Positions 45,806 through 54,705 of a DNA stretch of 64,000 nt are shown in pieces. Below the pieces are notes generated by a model. The model was not told the origin of the DNA. It was given only the letters and a program-made list of their open reading frames with translations, and searched no databases. The DNA comes from a bacterium (lineage in GTDB: Bacteria > Myxococcota_A > Bradymonadia > UBA7976 > UBA1532), in contig JAUHYW010000028.1 in NCBI GenBank assembly GCA_030426085.1, positions 36,280 to 100,279 of the forward strand, read 5' to 3'. The position numbers and the translations under genes were made by a program. Within the stretch, counting starts at the first letter, position 1; each line of letters opens with the position of its first letter.

Positions 45806-46570
45806 ATGACTGCTACACCTCCCGACGACCACCCCCTCGAACACCGGGCGTCCGAGCGCCCCGTCATCGGCGTCAGCGGACCGGCCCGGGGCGGCTGGGC
45901 CGCGTGGCTGGCCGTGCGCTTCGCCATCTGGCGGGCCGGCGGCCGGGCCCGGCGTATCACCCCCGCCGATCACGGGCCCGACGATCTGCCCGACCTCGAC
46001 GCCCTCGACGGGCTCGTCATGACCGGCGGCGGCGACATCGAGCCCCGCCGCTACGGCGCGCAGGCCACCCGCCCCATGCGTATCGACCCGCCCCGCGACG
46101 CGCTCGAGCTGGCCCTGGTCCGCCGGGCCCGCGAGGCTCGCCTGCCGACCCTCGGCATCTGCCGCGGTATGCAGATCATGGCCGTCGTCACCGGCGGCCG
46201 GCTCATCGAGCACATCGAGCCCGAGGCTCGGGCCCATCGATCGCCGCTGCCCTTCTGGCGGGCGCACATCGAGCCCGGCACCCGGATCGCCCGGCTGCTC
46301 GGCCGCCACCGGATCCGCATCAACAAGATCCACCACCAGGCGATCGATGACCCCGGGCCGGCGCTGCGGGTGGTCGCCCGGGACACCGACGGGCTCGTGC
46401 AGGCCATCGAAGCCCCCGATCGGGCGTTCTTCCTCGGCGTGCAGTGGCACCCGGAGTACATGCAGTACATGGCCCCTCACCGCCGCCTGGTCGGGGCGCT
46501 GGTGCGGGCCGCCGGGGGCGCGCCGGCGCCGAGCGCCCACCCGGTGCCGTCGCTGGAGGTCGGGCGATGA
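45806..46570 (+). CDS. peptidase C26 / gamma-glutamyl-GABA hydrolase-like amidotransferase
   Basis: A 254-residue class I glutamine-amidotransferase-like protein. The nucleophile Cys119 lies in GICRGMQ (117-123), with His215 and Glu217 in QWHPEYMQ, and TGGGDIEPRRYG (73-84) typical of PuuD/C26 hydrolases. It should cleave gamma-glutamyl bonds of small molecules such as gamma-glutamyl-GABA or related adducts; the substrate is uncertain. The ATG at 45806 has no strong ribosome site. Its stop overlaps the start of the TVP38-like gene (ATGA). The 126-base gap upstream contains an imperfect repeat of a CATCCCG-GCCCGTC unit. Confidence 0.85.
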   Translation: MTATPPDDHPLEHRASERPVIGVSGPARGGWAAWLAVRFAIWRAGGRARRITPADHGPDDLPDLDALDGLVMTGGGDIEPRRYGAQATRPMRIDPPRDALELALVRRAREARLPTLGICRGMQIMAVVTGGRLIEHIEPEARAHRSPLPFWRAHIEPGTRIARLLGRHRIRINKIHHQAIDDPGPALRVVARDTDGLVQAIEAPDRAFFLGVQWHPEYMQYMAPHRRLVGALVRAAGGAPAPSAHPVPSLEVGR

Positions 46571-47460
46571 GCCAGCCATCCATCTCCGCCCGGTGGCGTC
46601 GGCGCGGCCAGTGGATCGCGATCGGGGTGGCCCTCCTCGCCGCCGGCGCGCTGCTGACCGCCCTGCCCGTCCGCCAGTGGATCGAGGCGCTGCGGGGCAC
46701 CGTCGAGGGGCTCGGCTGGTGGGGCCCCATCATCTACGCCGCCGTCTACGCGATCGGCGCCGTCCTGGTGCTGCCCTCGGGGCCGTTCCAGGTGGGCGCC
46801 GGCCTGCTCTTCGGCCTCGCGGTGGGCATCCCGACTGCGCTCGCGGGGACCTGGCTCGCCCTGGCCGGGGCCTTCGCCGTCGGGCGCTGGTTCGCCCGCG
46901 ACCGGGTGCAGCGCCTGCTCGAGGATCGCCCGCGCATGCGCGCGGTGGAGGGCGCCATCGCCGACGGCGGCTGGAAGACGGTCGTGATGCTGCGTCTGTC
47001 ACCCATCCTGCCGATGAGCCTGCACAACTACGTCTATGGCCTCACCCGCATGAAGTTCCGGGTCTACATGCCGGCCGCGGCCATCGCGGTGGCCCCGGGC
47101 ACCGTGATGTGGGCCTGGATCGGCGCGGTCGGCGGCTCGGCGGCCACCGCCTCGGGTGAGGCGTCGGTCGTCCAGTGGGTCCTGCGGGGGGTCGGCCTCG
47201 TCGCGACGGTCGCCGTCTCGATCCTGCTCGCCCGGCACGCCCGCCGCCGGCTGGAGGACGAAGACACCTTCTCCGACGAAGGCCAGGACGCAGACGAGGC
47301 CTCAGAGAGCGCCGACGACGAGGGCGAGGGCGAAGACGCGCCCTCGGCCCCGCCGGCCTGGCAGCTCGCCGCCTGGAGTCTCGCCGCGACCGCGCTCACG
47401 GTCTGCGCCGTGCTGGGGCACATCTACGACGGCAAGCTGGAGCAGTGGCTGGGCGGCTGA
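46567..47460 (+). CDS. TVP38/TMEM64-family (DedA-like) membrane protein
   Basis: A 297-residue membrane protein with the SNARE-associated/VTT domain: GPIIYAAVYAIGAVLVLPSGPFQVGAGLLFG, a re-entrant region, LRLSPILPMSLHNYVYGLTRMKFRVYM and an extra C-terminal hydrophobic segment (AAWSLAATALTVCAVLG) after an acidic, Asp/Glu-rich linker (about 230-260). DedA and TVP38 proteins are linked to lipid or undecaprenyl-phosphate flipping across membranes. The start overlaps the upstream stop (ATGA), so the amidohydrolase and this protein are co-translated. The extra acidic linker and helix are not usual for the family. Confidence 0.85.
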   Translation: MSQPSISARWRRRGQWIAIGVALLAAGALLTALPVRQWIEALRGTVEGLGWWGPIIYAAVYAIGAVLVLPSGPFQVGAGLLFGLAVGIPTALAGTWLALAGAFAVGRWFARDRVQRLLEDRPRMRAVEGAIADGGWKTVVMLRLSPILPMSLHNYVYGLTRMKFRVYMPAAAIAVAPGTVMWAWIGAVGGSAATASGEASVVQWVLRGVGLVATVAVSILLARHARRRLEDEDTFSDEGQDADEASESADDEGEGEDAPSAPPAWQLAAWSLAATALTVCAVLGHIYDGKLEQWLGG

Positions 47461-47472
47461 TCCTCAGCCCGC
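47453..47472. terminator. hairpin at the end of the TVP38-like gene
   Basis: GGCTGA (47455-47460, including the stop codon) pairs perfectly with TCAGCC (47464-47469) around the loop TCC, and the stem extends with a bulge. Candidate terminator before the converging TPR gene. Confidence 0.4.
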
Positions 47473-47520
47473 GTCGGGCCCGAGCACGCATTGCAGCGGC
47501 CGGCGGATCCGACCGTGACG

Positions 47521-50500
47521 TCAGCCGCTGGCGCTCGGGGGCTCGCCGTAGGTGCGGCGCAGCTCGGCGTAGAGCGCGCCGACCGCGAACCGGGCCAGCT
47601 CGATCAGCGCCGGCGCCAACCGGGCCCCGTCCACCGTGCGGGCGACCGCCCGGGCCGCCGGCCCCACCCCGCCCGCGGCCAGCAACGCCACCCGGTGGCT
47701 GGCCGCCAGCGCCGAGCGCGCCTGGCTGGGCACCGCCCCCAGCCCGCTGACCAGCCCGTCGATCGCCGCGGCCACCGCCGGCTGACGCAGCGCGTCTCCG
47801 TACCGCGGACGCAGACGGGTCGCCTGGGCCTTGAGGCGGGTGTCGAGCTCCACCTTGAGCGGGTGCCCGGCGCAGGCGGCGATGGCCATCAGCCGCCGCT
47901 TCAGCGCATCCGGCGCCCACCGGCTCAGCACGTCGACCCCGTCCCGAGCCAGATCCATCGCCCGGGCCACGAAGAACAGCCGCTCCGGGGGCGGCAGGCT
48001 CATCAGGCGCTCCGAGATGATCAGCCGATCCCCGACCCGCTGACACACGTCGAGCGGCAGCGGCGCGGTCTCGGGGGTGAAGTCGACCCCGAACAGGGCA
48101 TCGAGGGCCGCCGATTCGGCCACCAGCTCCGGCTCGGCCGGCTCCGACGGCGGGCGGGGGCCGAAGATGGCCGGGGCCGCCGCCGCGACCGTGCGCAGGT
48201 GCTCGACGAAGGCCCGATCGACCTCCCCCCACAGCCGCTGGCGCACCTCCTCGGGCAGCGGCCGGGCCAGGGGGCGCACCCCGTCGACCGGCCCCCCGAG
48301 CAGCCCGGTGTCGTCTTCGTCGGCGACGCCCGCGGCGACCCGCAGCCGGGCCACCTCGCCGGCTTCGTCCGCCCGCCCGGCCCGCACGAGCTGCCGCCGC
48401 AGCGCCCGCAGATGGGCCGGATCGAGCGGCGCCCGGGCCAGCAGCCACCGGAGCTGGATGATCGCCTCGTCGACGTGCTCGTCCCGCCGCCCGAGGGCGT
48501 CGGCGAAGAGCGTGCGCAGCGCCCCGTCGTCCGGGCGGGCGCCCACCGCCGAGCGCAGCGACTCGATCAGCTCGCCGGGGGCCGTGCCCTCGGCCAGCGC
48601 CGCCTCGGCCACCCGCTGCCGCAGCCGCTGCACATGCTCGGTGCGGGGATCGGCCACCGTCAGCGCCTGCTGAAGCGCCACCCGAGCCCGCGCGGGGCGG
48701 CCGGCGTCGAGGCACACGTCGGCCAGCATCTCCAGCAGCCGGGGATCGTCGGGGGTGTCCTCCACCGCGGCTTCGAGCCCGGCGATCGCCGCCTCGAGCC
48801 GCTGCTCCTCCAGATCCATGCGGGCGATGCGCTGCCGCAGCCCGGCCCGGCGGCTGCCCGGCTCGGCCGCGTTCACCGCCCGGGCCAGGACGATGCGAGC
48901 CCGGGCCCGATCGGCGACCGCCAACTCCAGATCGGCGAGCTGTTCGAGGGCGTCGACGTCGCGGGGATCGCCCTCCAGCACCGTCTCCAGCCACGCGCGC
49001 GCCGCCTCGGGGGCCTCCAGCTTGTCCCGGTGGATCGCCGCCAGCCGGAACGTCACGGCCCGCCGCAGCCGGGCGTCGGGTGAGACGGTGCGCAGCCGGG
49101 CATAAGTCGCCGCCGCCGCCGGCCAGTCCTCCATCTCGACGTACAGATCGCCCAGCCGCTGGAGCAGCGGGGGCACCTCCCCGGCCTCGACGGCGGGGAT
49201 GAGCAGCTTGAGCAGCCGCAGCGCGTCCCGGGGGGCGTCCAGGCGGTCGATGTGGATCGCGATCGCCTCTTCGAGCAGCGCCCGCCGCCGCTCGGGCAGC
49301 GCCGCGGCCCGCTGCTCGAGCGCGTCGACCAGCGCCGACCACCGCCCGGTCTGCTCACAGATGCGGCGCACCGCCGCCGCCGCCTCGTCGTCGCTCGGGT
49401 TGCGCACGAGCGCGGCGAGGTAGTCGTCGAGGGCCTCGGCCCCCGCCTGCCGCTCGACCTCCCGGCTGCGCCCGGCCTCCAGCAGCAGATCGGAGGCGTT
49501 CTGCGGATCCAGCGCCGCCCGCCCTTGCATCTCGGTGACCTCGATCGCCCGCTCCCGCTCGCCCAGATCCTCGAAGATCTCCCGCAGCGCCCGCAGCGCG
49601 ATCGGTGACTCGGGCTCGATCTGCAGCGTCGCCTCGTAGCACTGCGCCGCCTCGTCGAGCAGCCCCGACTTGCGCAGCACCCGCCCCGCCCGCAGGAGGA
49701 TCATCGCCCGCTCGCGGGGCTCGCTCGCCCGGGCCAGCCGCCGCTCGAGGATCTCGGCCAGCAGCCCCAGATCATCGGCCTGATCGGCCCAGCCCTCCAT
49801 CCACTCCAGGGCCTCGGGGTGGTCGGGGATCTCGGCCAGCACGTCCTCGTAGGCCTCGAACGCCATCCGCAGATCGTCCAGGACGTTCTCCGCCAGCCGG
49901 GCCCGGCTCAGCCGCAGCCCGGCCCGGACCGCGGGGGTCGTGGCCAGCGCCGCCATCTCGTCGTACAGGCCGACCAGCTCGGAGAACGCCCGCCGCCCCA
50001 GCCGGTGGCGTTCGAGGGCGAGCAGCGGCTCCATGCGGTCGGGCGCCGCCGCCCGGGCCCGCTCCAGGGCGTCGACCGCCCGATCGGGCTCGTCCAGCGC
50101 CTCGGCCAGCTCGGCCACCGTCTGCCAGTGCACCGCCGCCTCGGCCGGCCGGGCCGCCTGCTCGGCCAGCCGGGCGTGCAGCGCGGCCAGCGTCGAGTGA
50201 GCCCCGGCCGCCTCGTAGGCGTCGAGCAGCGACCACACCGCGTCCGGGGCGTCGCCCGCCGCCTCGATCGCCCGCTCCCAGGCGTCGGCCGCGGTCTCCC
50301 GCTGATCGAGCGGGCCGCCGTACAGCGCGCCCAGCCGGATGAGGGCCGCCGCCCGCTCGACCGGATCATCGGCCAGCTCGGTCTGGGCCACCAGCGCCTC
50401 GGCCTCCCGATCGAGCCGGCCCGCCGCGCGGGACAGCGCCTCGAGCGCCCGCAGCGCCACCATGTGCTCCGGATCCACCTCCAGGACCCGCTCCAGCGCC

Positions 50501-52458
50501 TCGATCGCGCCCGCCTCGTCCCCCGCCGCCTGCTTCAGCTCGGCCAGGATCAACCACAGCGGCCGCCGCTCCTCGCCCGACGGCGCCAGCTCGATCCGGG
50601 CTTGGGTCCGGGCGATGCGGGCCGCCGTCCCGTCCGGGCGGCGCAGATCGGCCAGCAGCGCCTTGGCCGCCTCCGAAGTCGGATCGGCCTCCAACGCCCG
50701 CTGGGCATGGCGGGCGGCGCGTTCGGTGTCGCCGGTGTGCAGCCAGGTCGAGCGGGCCCCGGCGAGCCAGAGCGTCGCCCGATCGACCGGCCCCAGCGAC
50801 GCGTCGGGCATCGCGGCCGGGGGGGAGGCCGGCGGCTCGTCGGTCGTCGTGCTCAGCCGCTCGATGGCCGCCCGGGCCCGGGCGTCGTCGGGGGCCAGGC
50901 CCCGGATGCGCATCCAGGCGTCGAGCGCGCCCCCCGGGGCGTCCAGCCGCCGCTCGGCGACCTCGGCGATGCGCTCGAGCACCGCCACCCGAGCCTCGAA
51001 CTCGCTCAGCAGCGTCAGCCGGTGCTCCAGGGTCTCGACGTGCCCCCACCAGTCCCCCAGCTCGGCCTGCACCCGGGCCAGAGCGTCGACGACCGGCAGC
51101 GAGCGGGGATCGCGATCGAGGGCGGCGCGGTAGGCCGTGATGGCCCCCGGGCGATCGTCGAGGCGCTCCCGGACACCGCCCAGCGCCAGCCCCATCGCCG
51201 CCGCCCGCGCCGGATCTTCGGCGGTCTCGGCGGCCGCCCCCAGCACCTCGGCCACCACCCGCGGGGGCGGCCCCAGCCGCAGGAGCCGGCGCACCGCGGG
51301 GCCGTGCGCCGGCTCGACGTCCAGCAGCCGCCGCAGGGCGCCCACCGCGCCGTCGGCTGACGCCAGCGCCACTTCGTACAGGTTGGTCAGCCGCCACAGC
51401 GCCTCGACCCGGGCCGCGGGATCGGTCAGCTCGTCGGCCACCCGGGACCACACCGCCGCCGCCCGCTCGGGGTCGTCGGCCCGCTCGAGCAGATCGGCCA
51501 GGGCTCGCCGATCCTCGGCTCGATGGGGGTCATCGGCCAGCGCCGCGGTCCACGCCTCGATGGCCCGCTCCGGCAGGTCGTGGGCCGCCGCCGCCCGGGC
51601 CAGCCCCGCCCGGCGCGCGGCCCGCCGCTCGGCGTCGGTGATGCCCGCCGCCAACCGGAGCTGCGCCGAGAGCCAGCCCGCCAGATCACCCGCATGCCGG
51701 TGCACTTCGGCCAACCGGGCCGCCGCGACGCCGTCGTCCGGCGCCTCGCCCAGCACCCGCTCGAGCAGCGCCACCGCCCGCTCGATCTCCCCCTGCCCCG
51801 CTCGGGAGGCCGCCGCTTCGATCGAGAGCGCCCGCCCCATCGTGTCCTTCGGCGCCGCCCGGGCCGCCCGCTCGGCCGCCTCGGCGAAGAGCCGGGGGTC
51901 GCCCGAGAGCGCCGCCGCGGTCGTCAGCCCCCGGGCCGCCGTCGCGTCGTCCGGCGCGATGTCCAGGGCCTGGGCGAAGCACACCCGGGCCGCCTCGGGA
52001 CGATCGAAGCGGGTCAGGTAGATCTCGCCCTTCTCGCACAGCAGCCGGGCCCGCAGGCGGCCCCCGCGGCGCACCCGCAGCTCGGCGTCGAGCAGCCGCA
52101 GCACCATCGACCAGCGCCCGGCCCGCCCGAAGATGCGCCGCCCGGCCCGCAGGGTCGGCACATGGGTCGGATCGGCGCCCACCGCCCGCTGATAGGCCGC
52201 GATCGCCCGCCGGTCGTCGGCCAGCTCCTGCTCGTAGACCCGCCCGATCTCGTAGCACAGCTCCGCCCGCCGCCGGGGGTCGACGCTGGCGCTCGCCTCC
52301 CGTCGATACAGCGCGATGGCCGCCTCCAGCCGCTCGAAGCGGGCGGGATCGATCTCGGCCAGCTCGGGCGGCGCCTCGGCCCGGCCCTCGGCGTCCCGGG
52401 GCAGGAGCCCGTCGGCGAACCACCCCCGGTCCACATCCTGCGTCGGATCGTCGCTCAT
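47521..52458 (-). CDS. giant TPR-repeat protein
   Basis: A 1645-residue soluble protein made almost wholly of TPR/HAT-like helical pairs (for example RAIAAYQRAVGADPTHVPTLRAGRRI, AGAIEALERVLEVDPEHMVALRALEAL and AAQCYEATLQIEPESPIALRALREIFED). The last 200 residues form a different helical domain (PEEVRQRLWGEVDRAFVEHLR ... DRLIISERLMSLPPPERLFFVARAMDLA). No signal peptide or membrane segment is visible. It is the last gene of a likely operon with proC, divIVA, DUF167 and an MA-type peptidase, so it may organise a cell-envelope assembly. I do not recognise a named family beyond TPR. Confidence 0.8.
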   Translation of the reverse strand: MSDDPTQDVDRGWFADGLLPRDAEGRAEAPPELAEIDPARFERLEAAIALYRREASASVDPRRRAELCYEIGRVYEQELADDRRAIAAYQRAVGADPTHVPTLRAGRRIFGRAGRWSMVLRLLDAELRVRRGGRLRARLLCEKGEIYLTRFDRPEAARVCFAQALDIAPDDATAARGLTTAAALSGDPRLFAEAAERAARAAPKDTMGRALSIEAAASRAGQGEIERAVALLERVLGEAPDDGVAAARLAEVHRHAGDLAGWLSAQLRLAAGITDAERRAARRAGLARAAAAHDLPERAIEAWTAALADDPHRAEDRRALADLLERADDPERAAAVWSRVADELTDPAARVEALWRLTNLYEVALASADGAVGALRRLLDVEPAHGPAVRRLLRLGPPPRVVAEVLGAAAETAEDPARAAAMGLALGGVRERLDDRPGAITAYRAALDRDPRSLPVVDALARVQAELGDWWGHVETLEHRLTLLSEFEARVAVLERIAEVAERRLDAPGGALDAWMRIRGLAPDDARARAAIERLSTTTDEPPASPPAAMPDASLGPVDRATLWLAGARSTWLHTGDTERAARHAQRALEADPTSEAAKALLADLRRPDGTAARIARTQARIELAPSGEERRPLWLILAELKQAAGDEAGAIEALERVLEVDPEHMVALRALEALSRAAGRLDREAEALVAQTELADDPVERAAALIRLGALYGGPLDQRETAADAWERAIEAAGDAPDAVWSLLDAYEAAGAHSTLAALHARLAEQAARPAEAAVHWQTVAELAEALDEPDRAVDALERARAAAPDRMEPLLALERHRLGRRAFSELVGLYDEMAALATTPAVRAGLRLSRARLAENVLDDLRMAFEAYEDVLAEIPDHPEALEWMEGWADQADDLGLLAEILERRLARASEPRERAMILLRAGRVLRKSGLLDEAAQCYEATLQIEPESPIALRALREIFEDLGERERAIEVTEMQGRAALDPQNASDLLLEAGRSREVERQAGAEALDDYLAALVRNPSDDEAAAAVRRICEQTGRWSALVDALEQRAAALPERRRALLEEAIAIHIDRLDAPRDALRLLKLLIPAVEAGEVPPLLQRLGDLYVEMEDWPAAAATYARLRTVSPDARLRRAVTFRLAAIHRDKLEAPEAARAWLETVLEGDPRDVDALEQLADLELAVADRARARIVLARAVNAAEPGSRRAGLRQRIARMDLEEQRLEAAIAGLEAAVEDTPDDPRLLEMLADVCLDAGRPARARVALQQALTVADPRTEHVQRLRQRVAEAALAEGTAPGELIESLRSAVGARPDDGALRTLFADALGRRDEHVDEAIIQLRWLLARAPLDPAHLRALRRQLVRAGRADEAGEVARLRVAAGVADEDDTGLLGGPVDGVRPLARPLPEEVRQRLWGEVDRAFVEHLRTVAAAAPAIFGPRPPSEPAEPELVAESAALDALFGVDFTPETAPLPLDVCQRVGDRLIISERLMSLPPPERLFFVARAMDLARDGVDVLSRWAPDALKRRLMAIAACAGHPLKVELDTRLKAQATRLRPRYGDALRQPAVAAAIDGLVSGLGAVPSQARSALAASHRVALLAAGGVGPAARAVARTVDGARLAPALIELARFAVGALYAELRRTYGEPPSASG

Positions 52459-52534
52459 GCCCGGCGCCCGCCGCGCGCAGGCCCGAAGCGACCTCGGGCA
52501 AAGCTCTTCGACGGCATCACTGACCCCCGCGCGC

Positions 52535-53566
52535 TCAATGGATGGTGGGCGGCCGCCCGTCGTAGGGATCGTGCAGCGGGCGGGGCGGCACGAACGGCGG
52601 CAGGGCGACCTCGATGTCCTCGGCCATCTCCACCGACTCCTCCTTGCGCAGCCGGGCCATGCGAGCCGCCCGCTGCCGCTTGCGCCGGCGCCAGCCGAGG
52701 ACGAGCATCGCCGCGGCGAACACCCACAAGCTCGTCGACCCGAAGATGAGCGGCAGCCAGCCCCAGCGCACCTTGAGGCTGCTGAGCCACTCGGCCTCGA
52801 TCGCGTCGAGCGACAGCGGGTAGGCCGCGCTCATCGCGTCTTCGAAGCGGGCCCCGTCGCGCAGCCGGGCGATGAGGTCGTGGAACGCCGCCTCGCCGTA
52901 GGTCCCCATGAGGTAGCCCACGAAGTGCACCGCCTGGGCGTAGGCCACCCCCGCCCGGGCCCCCGAGGCGGGGAAGCCCCGGTCGAGATCGGCCATCGGC
53001 AGCAGCACATCCAGGGTCGCCGCCTCGGTCAGCTTCCACGCCCGCTCGAGATCGACCCCCTCGCCCTGGCGGATGGCCAGCCCCTCCTTGAACCACCGGG
53101 GGATGCCCCGATCACCCACCGTGCCCAGCGCGATGTGGCTGATCTCGTGGCGGAAGGTGCTCGCCAGCTCGTCCCGCCCGACGCCCGCGTGCAGCAATAT
53201 CGTCCGCTTCGCCGGCCACGCCAGCCCCGCGGCCCACTCCGGCGGGCGCCCGCCGAACCGCCGGGTCGCCTCGGCCAGCATCGCCTGCTCGTCGCCCAGG
53301 ATGACGACCGTCGTCGGGGCCTCGGTCTCGATGCCCAGCTCACCGTAGATGCGATCGTGCTGGGCCTCGACGGTCTCCATGAGCTGCTCGGCGAACCCGT
53401 GCAGCCCCTCGGCGTACTCGAAGCGATAGCGGGCCGTCTCCTGCGTATCGAACGGCTGCGCCGAGGCCGCCGGCAGCCCCAGCACGGTGAGCAACGCCCC
53501 GAGCAGAACCCCGAGCAGCCCACCGACGAGCGACCCCGACAGCCCCCATGGACCCCGCGCGCTCAT
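52535..53566 (-). CDS. MA-type zinc metallopeptidase with C-terminal membrane anchor
   Basis: A 343-residue protein with an N-terminal signal peptide (to about Ala36), a gluzincin motif FRHEISHIAL (His140, Glu141, His144) with the third ligand Glu161 in WFKEGLA, and a C-terminal transmembrane helix (about 283-304, GSTSLWVFAAAMLVLGW) followed by a basic cytoplasmic tail. This matches the peptidase MA family. The catalytic part faces the periplasm. The ATG at 53566 overlaps the stop of the DUF167 gene (53563-53565), giving translational coupling. The substrate is unknown. Confidence 0.85.
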   Translation of the reverse strand: MSARGPWGLSGSLVGGLLGVLLGALLTVLGLPAASAQPFDTQETARYRFEYAEGLHGFAEQLMETVEAQHDRIYGELGIETEAPTTVVILGDEQAMLAEATRRFGGRPPEWAAGLAWPAKRTILLHAGVGRDELASTFRHEISHIALGTVGDRGIPRWFKEGLAIRQGEGVDLERAWKLTEAATLDVLLPMADLDRGFPASGARAGVAYAQAVHFVGYLMGTYGEAAFHDLIARLRDGARFEDAMSAAYPLSLDAIEAEWLSSLKVRWGWLPLIFGSTSLWVFAAAMLVLGWRRRKRQRAARMARLRKEESVEMAEDIEVALPPFVPPRPLHDPYDGRPPTIH

Positions 53567-53856
53567 GCCGCCTCCAGGCGCCGGGCGAGGGTCTCGGCGT
53601 CGAGGGTCTCGAACAGCACCCGCTTCGAGCGCCCGGTCTGCCCCGAGACGATGCGCACCGTGCTCGGCGGCACCCCGCACAGCCCGCCGAGGAGCTTCGC
53701 CAGCGCGGCGTTGGCCGCCCCATCCACCGGCGGCGCCCGCAGCGCGATCTTGAGCGCGTCGCCGTGCACCCCGACGACGCCCTCCCGCCGGGCGCGCGGC
53801 TGCACCCGGACCGACAGCACCGCGCCGCCTCCGCTCTGGTCGATGCGCGGGCTCAC
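53563..53856 (-). CDS. DUF167 (YggU-like) small protein
   Basis: A 97-residue protein with the DUF167 signature: LSVRVQPRARREGVVG, KIALRAPPVDGAANAALAKLL and IVSGQTGRSKRVLFE. The family is widespread and often encoded beside proC, yggS/yggT and divIVA; its biochemical role is not settled. The start is a GTG at 53856 that overlaps the divIVA stop, and its own stop overlaps the peptidase start, so three genes are coupled in a row. Confidence 0.9.
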   Translation of the reverse strand: MSPRIDQSGGGAVLSVRVQPRARREGVVGVHGDALKIALRAPPVDGAANAALAKLLGGLCGVPPSTVRIVSGQTGRSKRVLFETLDAETLARRLEAA

Positions 53857-54656
53857 CCCGGCCCCCGGTCGTCGGGCGGCGGGGGCGGTATCGACGGGCC
53901 CTCGCGGCGACCGGGCGGCACGCTGCGCCCATCGCCCCGGGCCGGCGGGCGGGAGACGCTGCGCGCCGTCGCCCGGGGCACCGGGGCCACCTCGCCGTCG
54001 CCGAACAGCCCCGCCTCCGACAGCCGACCGCCCGGCGCCCGCGAGACGTCCCGGCCGCTCTCCGACGGCACCTCGCGCACCGGCGGCGCCTCGCGGACGG
54101 GCCCGGCCTCCCGGAGCGGGCTCTCCTCCACCCGGGCCAACCGCAGCCGCCCGGCGCCCCGGCGCACCTCCTCGGCCTCGGCCGCCCGCCGGCTCTCGTC
54201 TTCCCGATCGAGCATCTCGTGGGTCTCGAGCAGCCGCCGGTGGGCGTCGATCACCGTGCGCAGCTCGCCCAGCGCGCGGGCCTTCTGCAAGCGCAGATCG
54301 CGGGCCTGCTCGGCGTAGCGCACCACGTCGTCCCGGGCGCCGGCGACGATCTTCTCGGCCTGCATCTCGGCCTCGGCCCGCAGCAGCTCGGCCTCCTTGC
54401 GGGCGCTCTCCTTGATCTCCTCACCCATGCGCCCCGCCGAGACCAGCGCCTGCCGGAGCTGCCCCTCGTGGGCCCGGAACTCGGCGAGCTGCTGCTCCAG
54501 CCGGCGCATCTCATCCCGCAGGCCGGTGTTCTCCCGGATCAGCTCCTCCACCCGATCGCCCACCTGTTGCAGGAAGCGGCGCACCTCCTCGGGATCCCAG
54601 CCCCGCATCACCTGCCGGAACTGCTGCTGCTCGATGTCGAGGGGGGTCAGCTTCAC
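53853..54656 (-). CDS. divIVA: DivIVA-domain coiled-coil protein
   Basis: A 267-residue protein. The N-terminus KLTPLDIEQQQFRQVMRGWDPEEVRRFL is the DivIVA membrane-binding and dimer domain, followed by a long coiled coil (about 40-160) and a disordered Pro/Arg-rich tail. DivIVA proteins mark negatively curved membrane at poles and division sites and recruit partners. The start is a GTG at 54656 (VKLTPLD), which is where the family normally begins; the longer frame upstream runs into proC. It is 49 bases downstream of proC and overlaps DUF167. Confidence 0.85.
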   Translation of the reverse strand: MKLTPLDIEQQQFRQVMRGWDPEEVRRFLQQVGDRVEELIRENTGLRDEMRRLEQQLAEFRAHEGQLRQALVSAGRMGEEIKESARKEAELLRAEAEMQAEKIVAGARDDVVRYAEQARDLRLQKARALGELRTVIDAHRRLLETHEMLDREDESRRAAEAEEVRRGAGRLRLARVEESPLREAGPVREAPPVREVPSESGRDVSRAPGGRLSEAGLFGDGEVAPVPRATARSVSRPPARGDGRSVPPGRREGPSIPPPPPDDRGPG

Positions 54657-54705
54657 TGCGCGAGCTCCTTGATCGTGCGCGCCGGCGCCACGCCGGCCGT
54701 CCGGC

